From: Sanguibacter keddieii DSM 10542
GTDB lineage: Bacteria; Actinomycetota; Actinomycetes; Actinomycetales; Cellulomonadaceae
Direction of reading: 5' to 3'
Assembly: GCF_000024925.1 (NCBI RefSeq)
Contig: NC_013521.1
Location: forward strand, 3,348,001 to 3,412,000
Length of the DNA stretch: 64,000 nucleotides
Shown: positions 18,008 through 27,549 of the stretch, in pieces
How the letters are laid out: each line of letters starts with the position of its first letter
How positions within the stretch are numbered: position 1 is the stretch's first letter
The notes under the pieces: generated by a model
The model's input: only the letters and a program-made list of their open reading frames with translations
What the model was told of the DNA's origin: nothing
The model's database searches: none
Made by a program: the position numbers and the translations under genes

Positions 18008-19441
18008 ATGTCGAAGAACCTCACCTCGGGCCGTCCCGCCACGATCATCCTGCTCTTCACCCTGCCGCTGCTGGTCGGCAACGTGTTCCAGCAGATGTAC
18101 CACTTCGCCGATGCCTTCGTCGTCGGCCGCATCATCGGCGTCGACGCGCTCGCCGCGGTCGGGTCGACCGGCGGCATCGCGTTCCTGCTGCTCGGCTTCG
18201 CGATGGGCCTCACCGCCGGCTTCGCGATCCCGACCGCCCAGGCCTTCGGGGCCGCCGACCTCCCGGGCGTCCGACGCTCGGTCGCAGCGGGCGCGATCCT
18301 CACCGGGGCCTTCGCGGTCGGGCTGACCGCCGTCGCGGTCCCGCTCTCGCGCCCTCTCCTGGTGCTCATGCGCACCCCTCCCGAGATCCTCGACGACGCG
18401 CACCTGTTCATCGTCGTGTCGTTCTGGGGCATCGGCGCGATCATGTTCTTCAACTTCCTGTCGAACACGATCCGCGCGCTGGGCGACAGCCGCACACCGC
18501 TGGTGTTCCTCGTGCTCTCGTGCCTGCTCAACGTGGTGCTCGTGGTCGCCTTCATCGCCGGCCTGGGCATGGGGGTCGACGGCGCGGCCCTCGCGACCAT
18601 CACCTCGCAGCTCGTCTCCGTGCTCCTCTGCCTGTACCTGGTGCACCGCAAGATGCCCGTCCTGCACCTGAGCCGGGAGGACTGGCGCGTCACCCGCGCC
18701 GAGGTCACCACACAGCTGCGCATCGGCCTGCCGATGGCCTTCCAGGCGTCGATCATCGCCATCGGCACCATCGTGCTCCAGTACGCGCTCAACGGCCTCG
18801 GCGCCGAGGCCGTGGGTGCGTACACCGCCGCGCAGAAGGTCGACGGGCTGGCCATGGCCCCGCTCGCGTCCTTCGGGCTCGCGATCGCCACCTTCACCGC
18901 CCAGAACTACGGCGCCCGCTCCTACGGACGCATCCGGACCGGGGTCCTGCACACCTGCCTCATGTCGATCGGCTTCGCCCTCGCGATCGGGCTGGGCAAC
19001 GTCCTGCTCGGCCGGCACCTCATCCGGCTGTTCGTCGGCCCCGGCGAGGAGCACGTCGTCGAGCTCGGCCAGACCTTCCTCGTGGTCAACGGCTCGCTCT
19101 ACGTGGCCCTCGGGCTGCTCTTCGTGCTGCGCAACGCCCTCCAGGGCATGGGCCGCACGCTCGTCCCGACGATCGCAGGCGTCGCCGAGCTCGTGACACG
19201 AGTCGGCGCAGCCCTCCTCCTCGCCACCCACCTCGGTTTCGTCGGGGTGTGCCTCGCAGCGCCCTTGGCGTGGATCGCGGGCCTCGTGCCCGTGTGGATC
19301 TCGTACCACCGGTCGCGCCGCTGGCTCAGCACCGAGGAGGCGCTGCTCGCGCAGGACCGGCCCACGACCCCGCCCGCTCCGCCGGTCGAGACGGCGGAGT
19401 CGCTCGACGAGGCGGCGGGCACCCGCATCGCGGTCCCCTGA
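18008..19441 (+). CDS. MATE-family efflux transporter
   Basis: Cation-coupled multidrug exporter of 477 residues with twelve predicted membrane segments in two halves. The N-terminal half has the MATE-type opening LLFTLPLLVGNVFQQMYHFADAFVVGRIIG and GFAMGLTAGFAIPTAQAFGA; the second half repeats it with LRIGLPMAFQASIIAIGTIVLQ and GLAIATFTAQNYGARSYGRI. A 40-residue hydrophilic tail follows. The 285 bp upstream hold no gene, but carry the twin palindromes and promoter described separately. Converges with ispE. Confidence 0.88.
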   Translation: MSKNLTSGRPATIILLFTLPLLVGNVFQQMYHFADAFVVGRIIGVDALAAVGSTGGIAFLLLGFAMGLTAGFAIPTAQAFGAADLPGVRRSVAAGAILTGAFAVGLTAVAVPLSRPLLVLMRTPPEILDDAHLFIVVSFWGIGAIMFFNFLSNTIRALGDSRTPLVFLVLSCLLNVVLVVAFIAGLGMGVDGAALATITSQLVSVLLCLYLVHRKMPVLHLSREDWRVTRAEVTTQLRIGLPMAFQASIIAIGTIVLQYALNGLGAEAVGAYTAAQKVDGLAMAPLASFGLAIATFTAQNYGARSYGRIRTGVLHTCLMSIGFALAIGLGNVLLGRHLIRLFVGPGEEHVVELGQTFLVVNGSLYVALGLLFVLRNALQGMGRTLVPTIAGVAELVTRVGAALLLATHLGFVGVCLAAPLAWIAGLVPVWISYHRSRRWLSTEEALLAQDRPTTPPAPPVETAESLDEAAGTRIAVP

Positions 19442-19506
19442 CCCGACCCGGCACGGTCAGCACGGTGGCCTCGACGGGGTCCTCAGCCTCGCCGCCGGCC
19501 GCGAGC

Positions 19507-20457
19507 TCAGCCCTGGTGCTCCTGCACCACGCGGGCACCGGCGACCGGCCCGGAGGCGCACACGGCCGAGGCGCACACCCCGGCGACGGTCAGGGCTGCG
19601 GCGATCGAGGAGGCGTGCGCGGCCGACCGCGCGAGCACGGCGACCGTCGGCCCTGAGCCGGACACGACGACGCCGAGCGCACCGGCGGCACGGGCGGCGT
19701 CGACGGTGCCCGCGAGGTCGGGGGCCAGCTCGAGGGCTGCGGGCTGCAGGTCGTTCGACAGGGCCTCGCCGAGCCGGACCGCGTCGCCGGCACGCAGGGC
19801 TGCCATGAGCGCGGTGTCGGCCTCGGCCGGCAGGTCGGCCAGGCCGCTGCCCCGCTCGTCGAACCTGCGGAACACCTCGGGCGTCGACAGGCCCTGCGCG
19901 CGCAGGGCGAAGACCCAGTGGAACTCTCCCTGCGCCATCGCGGCCGTGAGGACGTCGCCACGCCCGACACCGACGGCGGTGTGCCCCTGCAGGCAGAACG
20001 GGACGTCCGCGCCGAGACCGGCGGCGACGTCGAGCAGCTCGGGTCGGGTCAGTGCGGTCCCCCAGAGCGCGTCGAGGGCCACGAGGGTGGCTGCGGCATC
20101 AGCGGATCCGCCCGCCATGCCGCCGGCGACCGGGATGCCCTTGGTGATCGACAGCCGGGCGCCGAGCCTCACGCCGGTGCGCTCGGCCAGGGCGTGCGCG
20201 GCGCGCAGGGCGAGATTGGTGCCGTCGAGCGGGACGTGCTCCGCCCCGGGACCGGACACCTCCAGGGAGAAGGTGGGCGCAGCCGTCGCGGTGACCTCCT
20301 CGACCAGGGAGACCGCCTGGAACACGGTGACGAGGGGGTGGTAGCCGTCGGCCTCGCGCGCCCCGACGTGCAGCGACAGGTTGACCTTCCCGGGCGCCCG
20401 GGCGGTCACGGACCGCTGGTGCACACGCACGCTGCTCAGTCGGGTCGTCCGGGTCAC
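19507..20457 (-). CDS. ispE: 4-diphosphocytidyl-2-C-methyl-D-erythritol kinase
   Basis: GHMP kinase of the MEP isoprenoid pathway, phosphorylating CDP-ME. The 316-residue product shows [23 protein letters not shown], the ATP-binding loop [17 protein letters not shown] and the C-terminal [16 protein letters not shown] 20457 overlaps the ksgA stop by four bases (GTGA), showing translational coupling. ksgA-ispE is a conserved pair in actinobacteria, as in M. tuberculosis Rv1010-Rv1011. A slightly later GTG is a possible alternative start. Confidence 0.95.
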   Translation of the reverse strand: MTRTTRLSSVRVHQRSVTARAPGKVNLSLHVGAREADGYHPLVTVFQAVSLVEEVTATAAPTFSLEVSGPGAEHVPLDGTNLALRAAHALAERTGVRLGARLSITKGIPVAGGMAGGSADAAATLVALDALWGTALTRPELLDVAAGLGADVPFCLQGHTAVGVGRGDVLTAAMAQGEFHWVFALRAQGLSTPEVFRRFDERGSGLADLPAEADTALMAALRAGDAVRLGEALSNDLQPAALELAPDLAGTVDAARAAGALGVVVSGSGPTVAVLARSAAHASSIAAALTVAGVCASAVCASGPVAGARVVQEHQG

Positions 20458-21410
20458 GGTCCTACTGTGCCAGGTCGGTCTCCGGTCGGCGCAGCGGGGG
20501 CTCCCTGCGGTTGACCAGCAGCCTGGTCGGAGAGCTCCTCGCGGGCTGCGACCTGGTCGTCGAGCGCCTCGGCGATGCGGGCGAAGTCGTCGACCGTCAG
20601 CTGCTCGCCGCGGGTCGTCGGGTCGACACCGGCCGCCTCGAGGGCCTGCTGGGCTGCCGCAGCAGACCCGGCGAGCTCGGCGAGCGCGCCGCGGAGCATC
20701 TTGCGCCGCTGCGCGAACGCGGCGTCGACGACCTCGAAGACGCGCTCCCGCGTCGCCCGCGTGACGGGGTGGTCGCGACGCTCGAGCAGCACGAGGGCGG
20801 AGTCGACGTTGGGGACCGGCCAGAACACGTTGCGCCCGATGGTCGAGGTGCGGCGCGCGGAGGCGTACCAGGCGGCCTTGACGGAGGGGATTCCGTAGGT
20901 CCGGTTCCCGGGGGGCGCGGCCAGCCTGTCGGCCACCTCGGCCTGGACCATGACGAGGACCCGGTCGAGGGAGTCGAAGCGCTCGAGGAACGTCAGCAGG
21001 ACGGGCACCGCGACGTTGTACGGGAGGTTGGCGACCAGCGCGGTCGGGGCCGGTCCCGGGAGCTCGGTCACCGTGAGGGCGTCCTGGAGGACGACCGTGA
21101 GCCGGTCCGACCACTCAGGTGCGCGGTCTGCCACCGTCAGCGGCAGCTGCGCGGCGAGGACGGGGTCGATCTCGACCGCGACGACGGTGACGCCCGCCTC
21201 GAGGAGGCCGAAGGTCAGCGACCCGAGGCCCGGCCCGACCTCGACGACGTGCTGGCCGGCCTCGATCCCGGCCGACCGGACGATCTTGCGGACCGTCCCG
21301 GCGTCGTGCACGAAGTTCTGCCCGAGGGTCTTCGTGGGCCGGACGCCGAGACGCCCTGCCAGGTCGCGGATCTGAACCGGACCGAGCAGGGCGTTCGACG
21401 TGTCGTTCAT
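20454..21410 (-). CDS. ksgA: 16S rRNA m6,2A1518/A1519 dimethyltransferase
   Basis: RsmA/KsgA, which dimethylates two adenines in helix 45 of 16S rRNA during 30S assembly. The 318-residue product has [13 protein letters not shown] motif [27 protein letters not shown], and motif [19 protein letters not shown] 21410 follows a TAGGCT box (minus strand) by seven bases, which fits a leaderless start. The C-terminus carries a Pro/Gly/Gln-rich tail of about 25 residues. Confidence 0.95.
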   Translation of the reverse strand: MNDTSNALLGPVQIRDLAGRLGVRPTKTLGQNFVHDAGTVRKIVRSAGIEAGQHVVEVGPGLGSLTFGLLEAGVTVVAVEIDPVLAAQLPLTVADRAPEWSDRLTVVLQDALTVTELPGPAPTALVANLPYNVAVPVLLTFLERFDSLDRVLVMVQAEVADRLAAPPGNRTYGIPSVKAAWYASARRTSTIGRNVFWPVPNVDSALVLLERRDHPVTRATRERVFEVVDAAFAQRRKMLRGALAELAGSAAAAQQALEAAGVDPTTRGEQLTVDDFARIAEALDDQVAAREELSDQAAGQPQGAPAAPTGDRPGTVGP

Positions 21411-21491
21411 GAGCACGAGCCTAGATGATGCGGCAGGCCACCTGGGACCTGTCGCTCAGCGCAGCACCGTGGTCAGGCGCAGAGCAGCGGG

Positions 21492-22991
21492 TCAGCGCAG
21501 ACCGAGCTTCGACGAGCAGTGCGGCCACTGGCCCCAGCCCGACCGGGCCTGGAGGGCCTGGGCCAGACGCGTCTGCTCCTCGGCGCTCGCCTGCGACGGG
21601 AGACCGACGCCGCCGAGCGACTGCCAGGTGCCCACCGAGAACTGGTAGAGACCGTGGTACAGACCGTTGCTCGACACCACGGACGGGTTGCCGGAGGACT
21701 CGCACTGGGCCAGGGCGGCCCAGACGTCTCCGCCGACGGCCGGGGCCGGTGCGGCCTCCGGGGCAGGCTCGCCCGAGCCGCCGTCCACGGGTGCCGAGGG
21801 AGCAGCCGGCGCGGACCGGACGACCGGCGGTGCGACGACCTTCGGACGCTCCTTGGTGCCCTGGACGAGCACCTCGGTGACCGGGGCGGTCGTGAGCTCG
21901 TCACGGGTCAGCTCGCGCGACTCCTCGACACCGTCGACGGTCGTGACGGCCGAGACCGCGGTCCACTCTCCGTCGACGCCCTCGACCTTGGTCACGACGG
22001 GGAGGTCCTCGAAGCGCTCCGGGTCCTCCTCCGTGACGGTCTCGAAGGGGATCGGCGCGGTGAGGGTCTCGTCGGCGACGGCGACGCGTCGGACGACGAT
22101 CGTCACCTGGGTGTCGTCGGCGCGCGGGTCCGTGATGACGTCGGGCGCCTGCGTGGCGGGCGCCTCGGGCTCCTCGGTCGCGTCCGCCGTGGCGTCGGCC
22201 TCGGAGGCCGTCGTCTCGACGGTGGCGTCCGCAGCAGGTGCTGCGCCACGGGCGGCGGCCTGCTCCTGCGCGGCGAGCGCCTCGGGCGTCGGCAGCTGCT
22301 CGACAGTCAGGCGGTCGAGGTCGCCGAGCTCGATGTCGTGGTCGGCGAGGATCGTGTCGACCCCGGCGGTGCCGTCGGCGACCTCGACGGTCTTGCCGTC
22401 GACCTGGAGCTGGACGGGACCCTCGAGCGAGAGGCGCAGGCCGAGGTCGGTACGACCGTCGCCCTGGGAGCGCGAGGCGACGAGGCTGACGTCGCTGCCG
22501 CGGTCGGCGTACGCCGAGAGCAGCTCGTCGGCGTCGACAGCCGTGGTCTTGATGGTCGTGGGCTCGCCGTCGGTCTGCAGCGTGATCTCGCGGGAGTACC
22601 GCACGACCACGTCGGCGCCGTCGGTGAGGCTGGAGGCTGCTGCCGGGGCGACGACGTCGTCCGGGCCGACGGTGACGTCGTTCTCGGCGAGGACGCCCTC
22701 GACGGAGCCGGAGAAGGTCGTGACCTCCTGGACCTGGCCGTCGATGTCGAGCAGCACGGTCTTGTGGGCGTTGGCGTACACGGCGGTGCCGGTCGCGAGG
22801 ACGGCGACGGTGAGACCGCCGACGACGAGGAGAGGGGTGCGGCGCGAGCGGCGCGCGCTGGAGGGCGCGGTGCCCTCGCTGAGCGGGGTGGCCTCGGTGA
22901 GGCCGTCGCCGGCGAGATCGGTGGACTCGCCGGGCTTCGCGGGTCCGCGCTGGGAGGCGCGGCCGGAGAAGGCGCTGAAGAGATTTTTCAC
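21492..22991 (-). CDS. rpfB: Resuscitation-promoting factor, RpfB type
   Basis: Secreted cell-wall lytic enzyme of 499 residues thought to stimulate regrowth. After about 50 hydrophilic residues there is one membrane/signal segment (LLVVGGLTVAVLATGTAVYA), three DUF348/YabE modules (HKTVLLDIDGQVQEVTTFSGSVEGVL; SREITLQTDGEPTTIKT; VQLQVDGKTVEVADG), an Ala/Glu-rich linker, a G5 domain (IPFETVTEEDPERFEDLPVVTKVEG) and a C-terminal Rpf transglycosylase domain. The catalytic Glu lies in ALAQCESSGNPSV, with WGQWPHCS at the end. GTG 22991 starts VKNLFSAF; no ribosome site is evident. A 230-base leader precedes it. Confidence 0.9.
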   Translation of the reverse strand: MKNLFSAFSGRASQRGPAKPGESTDLAGDGLTEATPLSEGTAPSSARRSRRTPLLVVGGLTVAVLATGTAVYANAHKTVLLDIDGQVQEVTTFSGSVEGVLAENDVTVGPDDVVAPAAASSLTDGADVVVRYSREITLQTDGEPTTIKTTAVDADELLSAYADRGSDVSLVASRSQGDGRTDLGLRLSLEGPVQLQVDGKTVEVADGTAGVDTILADHDIELGDLDRLTVEQLPTPEALAAQEQAAARGAAPAADATVETTASEADATADATEEPEAPATQAPDVITDPRADDTQVTIVVRRVAVADETLTAPIPFETVTEEDPERFEDLPVVTKVEGVDGEWTAVSAVTTVDGVEESRELTRDELTTAPVTEVLVQGTKERPKVVAPPVVRSAPAAPSAPVDGGSGEPAPEAAPAPAVGGDVWAALAQCESSGNPSVVSSNGLYHGLYQFSVGTWQSLGGVGLPSQASAEEQTRLAQALQARSGWGQWPHCSSKLGLR

Positions 22992-23472
22992 TGGTGTCCA
23001 GACGTGGAGCGGTCCGGGCACAGGAGACGGCTGCGGGGTTTCACCGCCGCCCGTGAGGGCTGTCCGTCGATCCTGATCCGGCGATCGATCCTGCCCGGTC
23101 CCCGGCGCCCCCTGGCGCGGTCCGGACAGCTGTCGCCGGCGGTGTCGTGCGTCCGGCGTCCGTCCTCGGTCCGCCGTGAGGCCTTCCGGGTGTCGGTCCG
23201 CACGGGCTCTGGCACCGTGGCGACGTTCGACCGTAACCGATCCGTGATCATCCGCCAAGAGGTCGCGGTCGGCACGGGCGTCCCGCAGAGCGGACATCCA
23301 AGGACATGCCGGGCGTCGAGCGGGTGAAGTGCCTCACGTTCGACAGCGGGTCGGCGTGTCGCTCGCACCCCTGCCGTTCGCTGCACCCAGGCCGATGACC
23401 AGCCGCGACGGCGTGCCCTGGGAGACCCCGACCGATCGCGAGGCCTGTCAGCCGAGAGCAGACGGCCGCCGG
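22992..23472. other. Gene-free leader region before rpfB
   Basis: These 481 bp between the two rpf genes contain no supported gene. They hold the rpfB promoter and a GC-rich leader of about 230 bases with short inverted repeats and a direct AGGATCGA repeat. Rpf genes of actinobacteria are often under a c-di-AMP (ydaO-type) riboswitch, but I could not find its conserved core here. I therefore do not call one. Confidence 0.5.
23230..23258 (-). promoter_or_regulatory. rpfB promoter
   Basis: On the minus strand, TTGGCG (23253-23258) and TACGGT (23230-23235) are separated by exactly 17 bp. Transcription would begin near 23223, leaving about 230 bases before the GTG at 22991. The same TACGGT -10 hexamer appears before the neighbouring rpf gene and the desaturase gene. 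Confidence 0.6.
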
Positions 23473-24711
23473 TCAGTAGAAGTTCTTCTCCTTGGAGTGC
23501 GCCCAGGCGGCGCAAGGCGTGCCGTAGCGGCCACTGATGTAGCCCAGGCCCCACGTGATCTGAGTCTCGGCGTTGGTCTGCCAGTCGGCGCCGGCGCTGG
23601 CCATCTTGGAGCCCGGGAGCGCCTGCGGGATGCCGTACGCGCTGCTCGAGGGGTTGGCAGCCGTGACCCGCCAGTTGCTCTCCTTCTGCCAGAGCGAGTC
23701 GAGGCACGCGAACTGGTCGGCGCCCCAGCCGCGGTCGGCGACCATCACCTGGGCGATCGCCTTCGCCGAGCCCGGGTCGACGACGACGAGCGCGGGGTCG
23801 GGGAGCTCGAGCGTGCCGACCGAGACGATCTCGTCCTGCGGCTCGACGGTGACGCGGCGGGCGAGGACCTCGCGGCCCACCTCGACCCCGTCGACGAGGG
23901 TCACGTCGTAGGTGGTGACGGCCTGGCCGAGCACGCCCTTCTGGGTGACGACGGTCCTTCCGGCGATGACCGTCGGGTCCTCGACCTCCTGCGTCGCGTA
24001 GGGCAGGACCTCTTGCGCCGACGACATGTCCGAGGCGCCCCGCCCGATGGTCAGCACCATGCCGTCGACCGTCTCGGCGTCGAGAGCGGCGGAGGTGGCC
24101 CCGGCGGTGGACTCTGCGGCGGCCACTGTCGTCGGCGACGGGTCGACCGAGACGGTGTCCTCGCCGTCGAGCACGACACCCGCGGTGAGGAGCACGTCGC
24201 GGACGGTGCCCTCGGTGGTGGAGATGTCCAGCTGCTGGCCGTCCACGGCCAGGGTGACGGACTTGGGCGTGGTGATGACCAGCGGCTCGCGCCCGACCTC
24301 GGCGCTGCGCGAGGCGGACACGTCGGCGCCGTCGGCGCGCGTGCCGAGCTCGTCGAGGACCTCGCCGACGGTGCGCGCGGAGGACTGGATGGTCTGGCTC
24401 GTGCCGTCGATCTCCACCTCCACGTCACGGACCGTGCGGACGACGACCAGGTCGCCGTCGTCCACCGGGCTGTCGAGCGACGGGAAGACCTGGTCCTGCG
24501 CACCGACGTCGAGCGAGCTGCTCGCGAGGACGTCGTCCACCGTCCGCGAGAAGCCGGAGACCTCGTGGGCCACGCCGTCGACCTCGACCGTCACCGTCCT
24601 GTGGAGCGTGGTGAAGGCCGTGGTCCCGGCGAGCACGGTCGCGAGCACCAGGCCCTGCGCGACGAAGCGGGCAGGGCGGCGGCTGCGGCGGACCGAGGAG
24701 GTCGAGGTCAC
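23473..24711 (-). CDS. Rpf-like secreted protein with G5 and SLT-like domain
   Basis: Secreted protein of 412 residues, architecturally a sister of the neighbouring RpfB but with a different head. Order: signal/membrane segment (FVAQGLVLATVLAGTTAFTTL, about 16-36), DUF348 modules (TVTVEVDGVAHEVSGFSRTVDDVL and two more), a G5 domain (VLPYATQEVEDPTVIAGRTVVTQKG), then a lysozyme/SLT-like domain with catalytic Glu in DSLWQKESNWRV, SAYGIPQALPG and WGLGYISGRYG. This head resembles aggregation-promoting-factor/transglycosylase proteins rather than canonical Rpf. GTG 24711 overlaps a ten-codon upstream frame by GTGA. Confidence 0.88.
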   Translation of the reverse strand: MTSTSSVRRSRRPARFVAQGLVLATVLAGTTAFTTLHRTVTVEVDGVAHEVSGFSRTVDDVLASSSLDVGAQDQVFPSLDSPVDDGDLVVVRTVRDVEVEIDGTSQTIQSSARTVGEVLDELGTRADGADVSASRSAEVGREPLVITTPKSVTLAVDGQQLDISTTEGTVRDVLLTAGVVLDGEDTVSVDPSPTTVAAAESTAGATSAALDAETVDGMVLTIGRGASDMSSAQEVLPYATQEVEDPTVIAGRTVVTQKGVLGQAVTTYDVTLVDGVEVGREVLARRVTVEPQDEIVSVGTLELPDPALVVVDPGSAKAIAQVMVADRGWGADQFACLDSLWQKESNWRVTAANPSSSAYGIPQALPGSKMASAGADWQTNAETQITWGLGYISGRYGTPCAAWAHSKEKNFY

Positions 24712-24740
24712 AGGTTCGAGGTCACGGGGTCGATGCTCAC
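24708..24740 (-). CDS. Possible upstream frame coupled to the second rpf gene
   Basis: A ten-codon frame (translated MSIDPVTSNL) starts at GTG 24740, with AAGGA 11 bases upstream, and its TGA overlaps the GTG of the rpf-like gene (GTGA). The rpf gene itself lacks its own ribosome site, so translation by coupling is plausible. A direct repeat of GTGACCTCGA spans the junction. It may also be chance. Confidence 0.3.
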   Translation of the reverse strand: MSIDPVTSNL

Positions 24741-24906
24741 AGGGTCCAGGGTCCTTCGGGGATCGTGTGCGCCGGGCACTCCTCGCGAGGGGTGCGACGC
24801 GGGACGGGTCTGGTCTCACCGTAGTCCACCGTGCGCCGCGGGAGAAGGGACGGAGCGGGCGAAGCACCCGCCCCGCCGGGCCGGGCCAGCAGGCGGTCGC
24901 GCGCGG

Positions 24907-25818
24907 TCACCAGGTGCCGTAGACGTCCTCCGAGGTCGCGGCCACGCCGCGGCAGGCCTCGTCGAGCGAGACGCCCTTGACCTCGGCGACCGTCGCCATC
25001 GTCACAGGGACGAGGTACGGCGCGTTCGGGCGACCGCGGAACGGGTGCGGGGTGAGGTAGGGGGCGTCGGTCTCGACCAGCACCTGGGACAGCGGGACCT
25101 CGCGGAGGGCGTCGCGCAGCCCCTCGTTCGGCTTGAAGGTGACGGGCCCCGCGAAGGACAGGTACCAGCCCTGGGCCACGCACTCGCGGGCCATCTCCGC
25201 GTCGCCCGAGTAGCAGTGGAACACGGTGCGCTCGGGGGCACCGTCGGTCCGCAGCACCTCGAGCACCTCCGCGTGCGCGTCGCGGTCGTGGATCTGCAGC
25301 GCGAGGCCGAGCTCCTTGGCGAGCGCCACGTGCGCCCGGAACGACTCGCGCTGCGCGGCTCGTCCGGCCTCACCGGTGCGGAAGAGGTCGAGACCGGTCT
25401 CGCCGACGGCCCGGATGCGGTCGTTGCCGCGGGCGAGGTCCGCCACGAGCGCGATCGCGTCGTCCAGGGAGACGGCGTGGTGGTCGCGCACGGTCGCCTC
25501 GAGCCCGTCCGGGCCACGCTCGCGCACCCCCGCGTGCAGCGGGGCCTCGTTCGGGTGGATCGCGACGGCGCCGAGCAGCTCGGGGTGCTCACGGACCACC
25601 TGGTCCGTGAAGCGGATCGCCGGGACGTCGCACCCCACCTGGACCATGCGGGTCACGCCGACGGCGACCGCGTCGGCGATCAGCCGCTCGACGCTGGGCA
25701 CCTCGTCGTCGGGGCCGAGCACGTGCCCGATCGAGTCGAGGTGCGTGTGGTTGTCGACCACGGGTGACGGCAGCGCCTCGGGCGCCGCCGGCCACCCGCG
25801 CTCACGGCTGCGACCCAC
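24907..25818 (-). CDS. tatD: TatD-family hydrolase
   Basis: Metal-dependent DNase/hydrolase of the TatD family, 303 residues. Metal ligands are visible: DNHTHLDS at the start, AVGETGLDLFR, LQIHDRDAHAEV, TVFHCYSGDAEMA and VLVETDAPYLTPHPFRGRPNAP. TatD proteins are 3'-5' exonucleases linked to DNA repair or turnover. GTG 25818 lies five bases after the metG stop, so the two form an operon. metG-tatD-rpf-ksgA is a conserved actinobacterial order. Confidence 0.93.
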   Translation of the reverse strand: MGRSRERGWPAAPEALPSPVVDNHTHLDSIGHVLGPDDEVPSVERLIADAVAVGVTRMVQVGCDVPAIRFTDQVVREHPELLGAVAIHPNEAPLHAGVRERGPDGLEATVRDHHAVSLDDAIALVADLARGNDRIRAVGETGLDLFRTGEAGRAAQRESFRAHVALAKELGLALQIHDRDAHAEVLEVLRTDGAPERTVFHCYSGDAEMARECVAQGWYLSFAGPVTFKPNEGLRDALREVPLSQVLVETDAPYLTPHPFRGRPNAPYLVPVTMATVAEVKGVSLDEACRGVAATSEDVYGTW

Positions 25819-25823
25819 AGGCG

Positions 25824-27464
25824 TCAGACCTCGTCGAGGCGCGGGAACAGCGAGGCGCCCTTGGTGACACGGGTGCCGGCGGGCAGCTGGCCGAACTCGG
25901 CCGCCGTCTGCACCGGCTGCGCACCGAGCGGGCCGAGCGGCTCCTCGGCGCCGAGCGCCGTCCACAGTCCCTCTGCCGCCTTGGGCACCACCGGGTTGAG
26001 GAGCACCGCGAGGGTGCGCAGCGCCTCCGCGGCGGTCACGAGGATGGTCGCCAGGCGCCCGCCCTCGACGCCGGCGCCGCTCTCGGTGGTCTCCCCCGGG
26101 AGCTTGGCGACCTTCCAGGGCTCCTGCTCGGTGAGGTAGAGGTTCGTGGCGTCGACGAGGGCCCACACCGCGTTGATCGCCTCGTTGGGCGAGATGCGGT
26201 CGATCGCGGCCTCGGCCTCGGCGACGGCCTTCGCCGCGACCTGCTGGAGGGCGGTCTCGGCGTCGCCGGAGGAGCCGGGGCGCGGGAGCGAGCCGCCGAA
26301 GTTCTTCGAGATCATGGCGGCGACGCGCGAGGCGAGGTTGCCGAAGCCGTTGGCGAGCTCGGCGTTGTAGCGCGCCGAGAGGTCCTCCCACGAGAACGAG
26401 CCGTCCTGCCCGAAGGGGATGGCCCGCATGAAGTAGTAGCGGAAGGCGTCCGAGCCGAACACGTCGGTGATCTGCGTCGGGGCGATGCCGGTGAGCTTGG
26501 ACTTGCTCATCTTCTCGCCGCCCACGAGCAGCCACCCGTGCGCGAAGACCGTCTTGGGCAGCGGGAGCCCCGCGGCCATGAGCATCGCGGGCCAGATCAC
26601 CGCGTGGAAGCGCAGGATGTCCTTGCCGACCAGGTGGACGTCGGCCGGCCACGTGGAGGCGAAGCGCTCGCGCTCGGCCTCGTCGTCGCTGTCGAGGCCG
26701 ATGGCGGTCGCGTAGTTGAGCAGCGCGTCGAACCACACGTACAGCACGTGCGAGGTGTCCCACGGGATGGGGATGCCCCAGTCGAAGGTGTTCCGCGAGA
26801 TCGAGAGGTCCTGCAGCCCGCCCTTGACGAAGGCGAGGACCTCGTTGCGCGCGCTGGCCGGCTGCACGAACTCCGGGTGCTCCTCGTAGAGCGCCAGGAG
26901 GCGGTCGGCGTAGGCGCTCATCTTGAAGAAGTAGTTCTGCTCGGAGAGCATCTCGACCGGGCGGCTGTGGATCGGGCAGAGCTTGAGGCCCTCGTACTCC
27001 CCCGTGCCGTCGAGCAGCTCACCGGGGAGCTTGTACTCCTCGCAGCCCACGCAGTAGGGACCCTCGTAGGAGCCCGCGTAGATCTCGCCCTTGTCGTGCA
27101 GGTCCTGGATGAACCGCTGGACCCGCTCGGTGTGGCGCGGCTGCGTGGTGCGGATGAAGTCGTCGTTGCGGGCGTCGAGGGTCTCGAGGACCGGCTCCCA
27201 CGACGACTCGACGAGGCGGTCGGCCCACTCCTGCGGCGTCACGCCGTTGGCCTCGGCGGTGCGCATGACCTTCTGCCCGTGCTCGTCGGTCCCCGTGAGG
27301 AACCAGACGCGCTCCTGGCGCTGGCGGTGCCAGCGGGTCAGGACGTCGCCCGCGACCGTCGTGTACGCGTGCCCGATGTGCGGGGCGTCGTTCACGTAGT
27401 AGATCGGGGTGGTGAGGTAGAAGGACTGCGTCCCGGTGGGCGCTGCGGTCTCGTCGTGGGCCAT
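25824..27464 (-). CDS. metG: Methionyl-tRNA synthetase (main copy)
   Basis: Class I synthetase charging tRNA-Met, 546 residues. It has the HIGH box as HIGH (APHIGHAYTTVAGD), the zinc knuckle CVGCEEYKLPGELLDG...CPIH, the SFYLTTPIYYVN start and a canonical KMSKS. The anticodon-binding helical domain follows (AELANGFGNLASRV), without a C-terminal tRNA-binding module. ATG 27464 follows TAGCAT by seven bases, so the transcript is probably leaderless. A divergent second copy lies at 47536. Confidence 0.96.
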   Translation of the reverse strand: MAHDETAAPTGTQSFYLTTPIYYVNDAPHIGHAYTTVAGDVLTRWHRQRQERVWFLTGTDEHGQKVMRTAEANGVTPQEWADRLVESSWEPVLETLDARNDDFIRTTQPRHTERVQRFIQDLHDKGEIYAGSYEGPYCVGCEEYKLPGELLDGTGEYEGLKLCPIHSRPVEMLSEQNYFFKMSAYADRLLALYEEHPEFVQPASARNEVLAFVKGGLQDLSISRNTFDWGIPIPWDTSHVLYVWFDALLNYATAIGLDSDDEAERERFASTWPADVHLVGKDILRFHAVIWPAMLMAAGLPLPKTVFAHGWLLVGGEKMSKSKLTGIAPTQITDVFGSDAFRYYFMRAIPFGQDGSFSWEDLSARYNAELANGFGNLASRVAAMISKNFGGSLPRPGSSGDAETALQQVAAKAVAEAEAAIDRISPNEAINAVWALVDATNLYLTEQEPWKVAKLPGETTESGAGVEGGRLATILVTAAEALRTLAVLLNPVVPKAAEGLWTALGAEEPLGPLGAQPVQTAAEFGQLPAGTRVTKGASLFPRLDEV

Positions 27465-27549
27465 GGGGTCAATGCTAGAACGTCTGGGCGACGAGGTCCG
27501 CCGCCGGTCTCCCCGCCGAGACGGCGACGGCACCCCGGCCCTGCACCGG

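Noticed and set aside
22992-23223. c-di-AMP riboswitch before rpfB
   Set aside because: The family is expected at rpf genes, but the conserved core sequences could not be found by eye.
22992-23297. N-terminal extension of rpfB into the leader
   Set aside because: The extra residues are Arg/Asp-rich shadow sequence; the signal segment lies after GTG 22991 and a promoter sits inside the extension.
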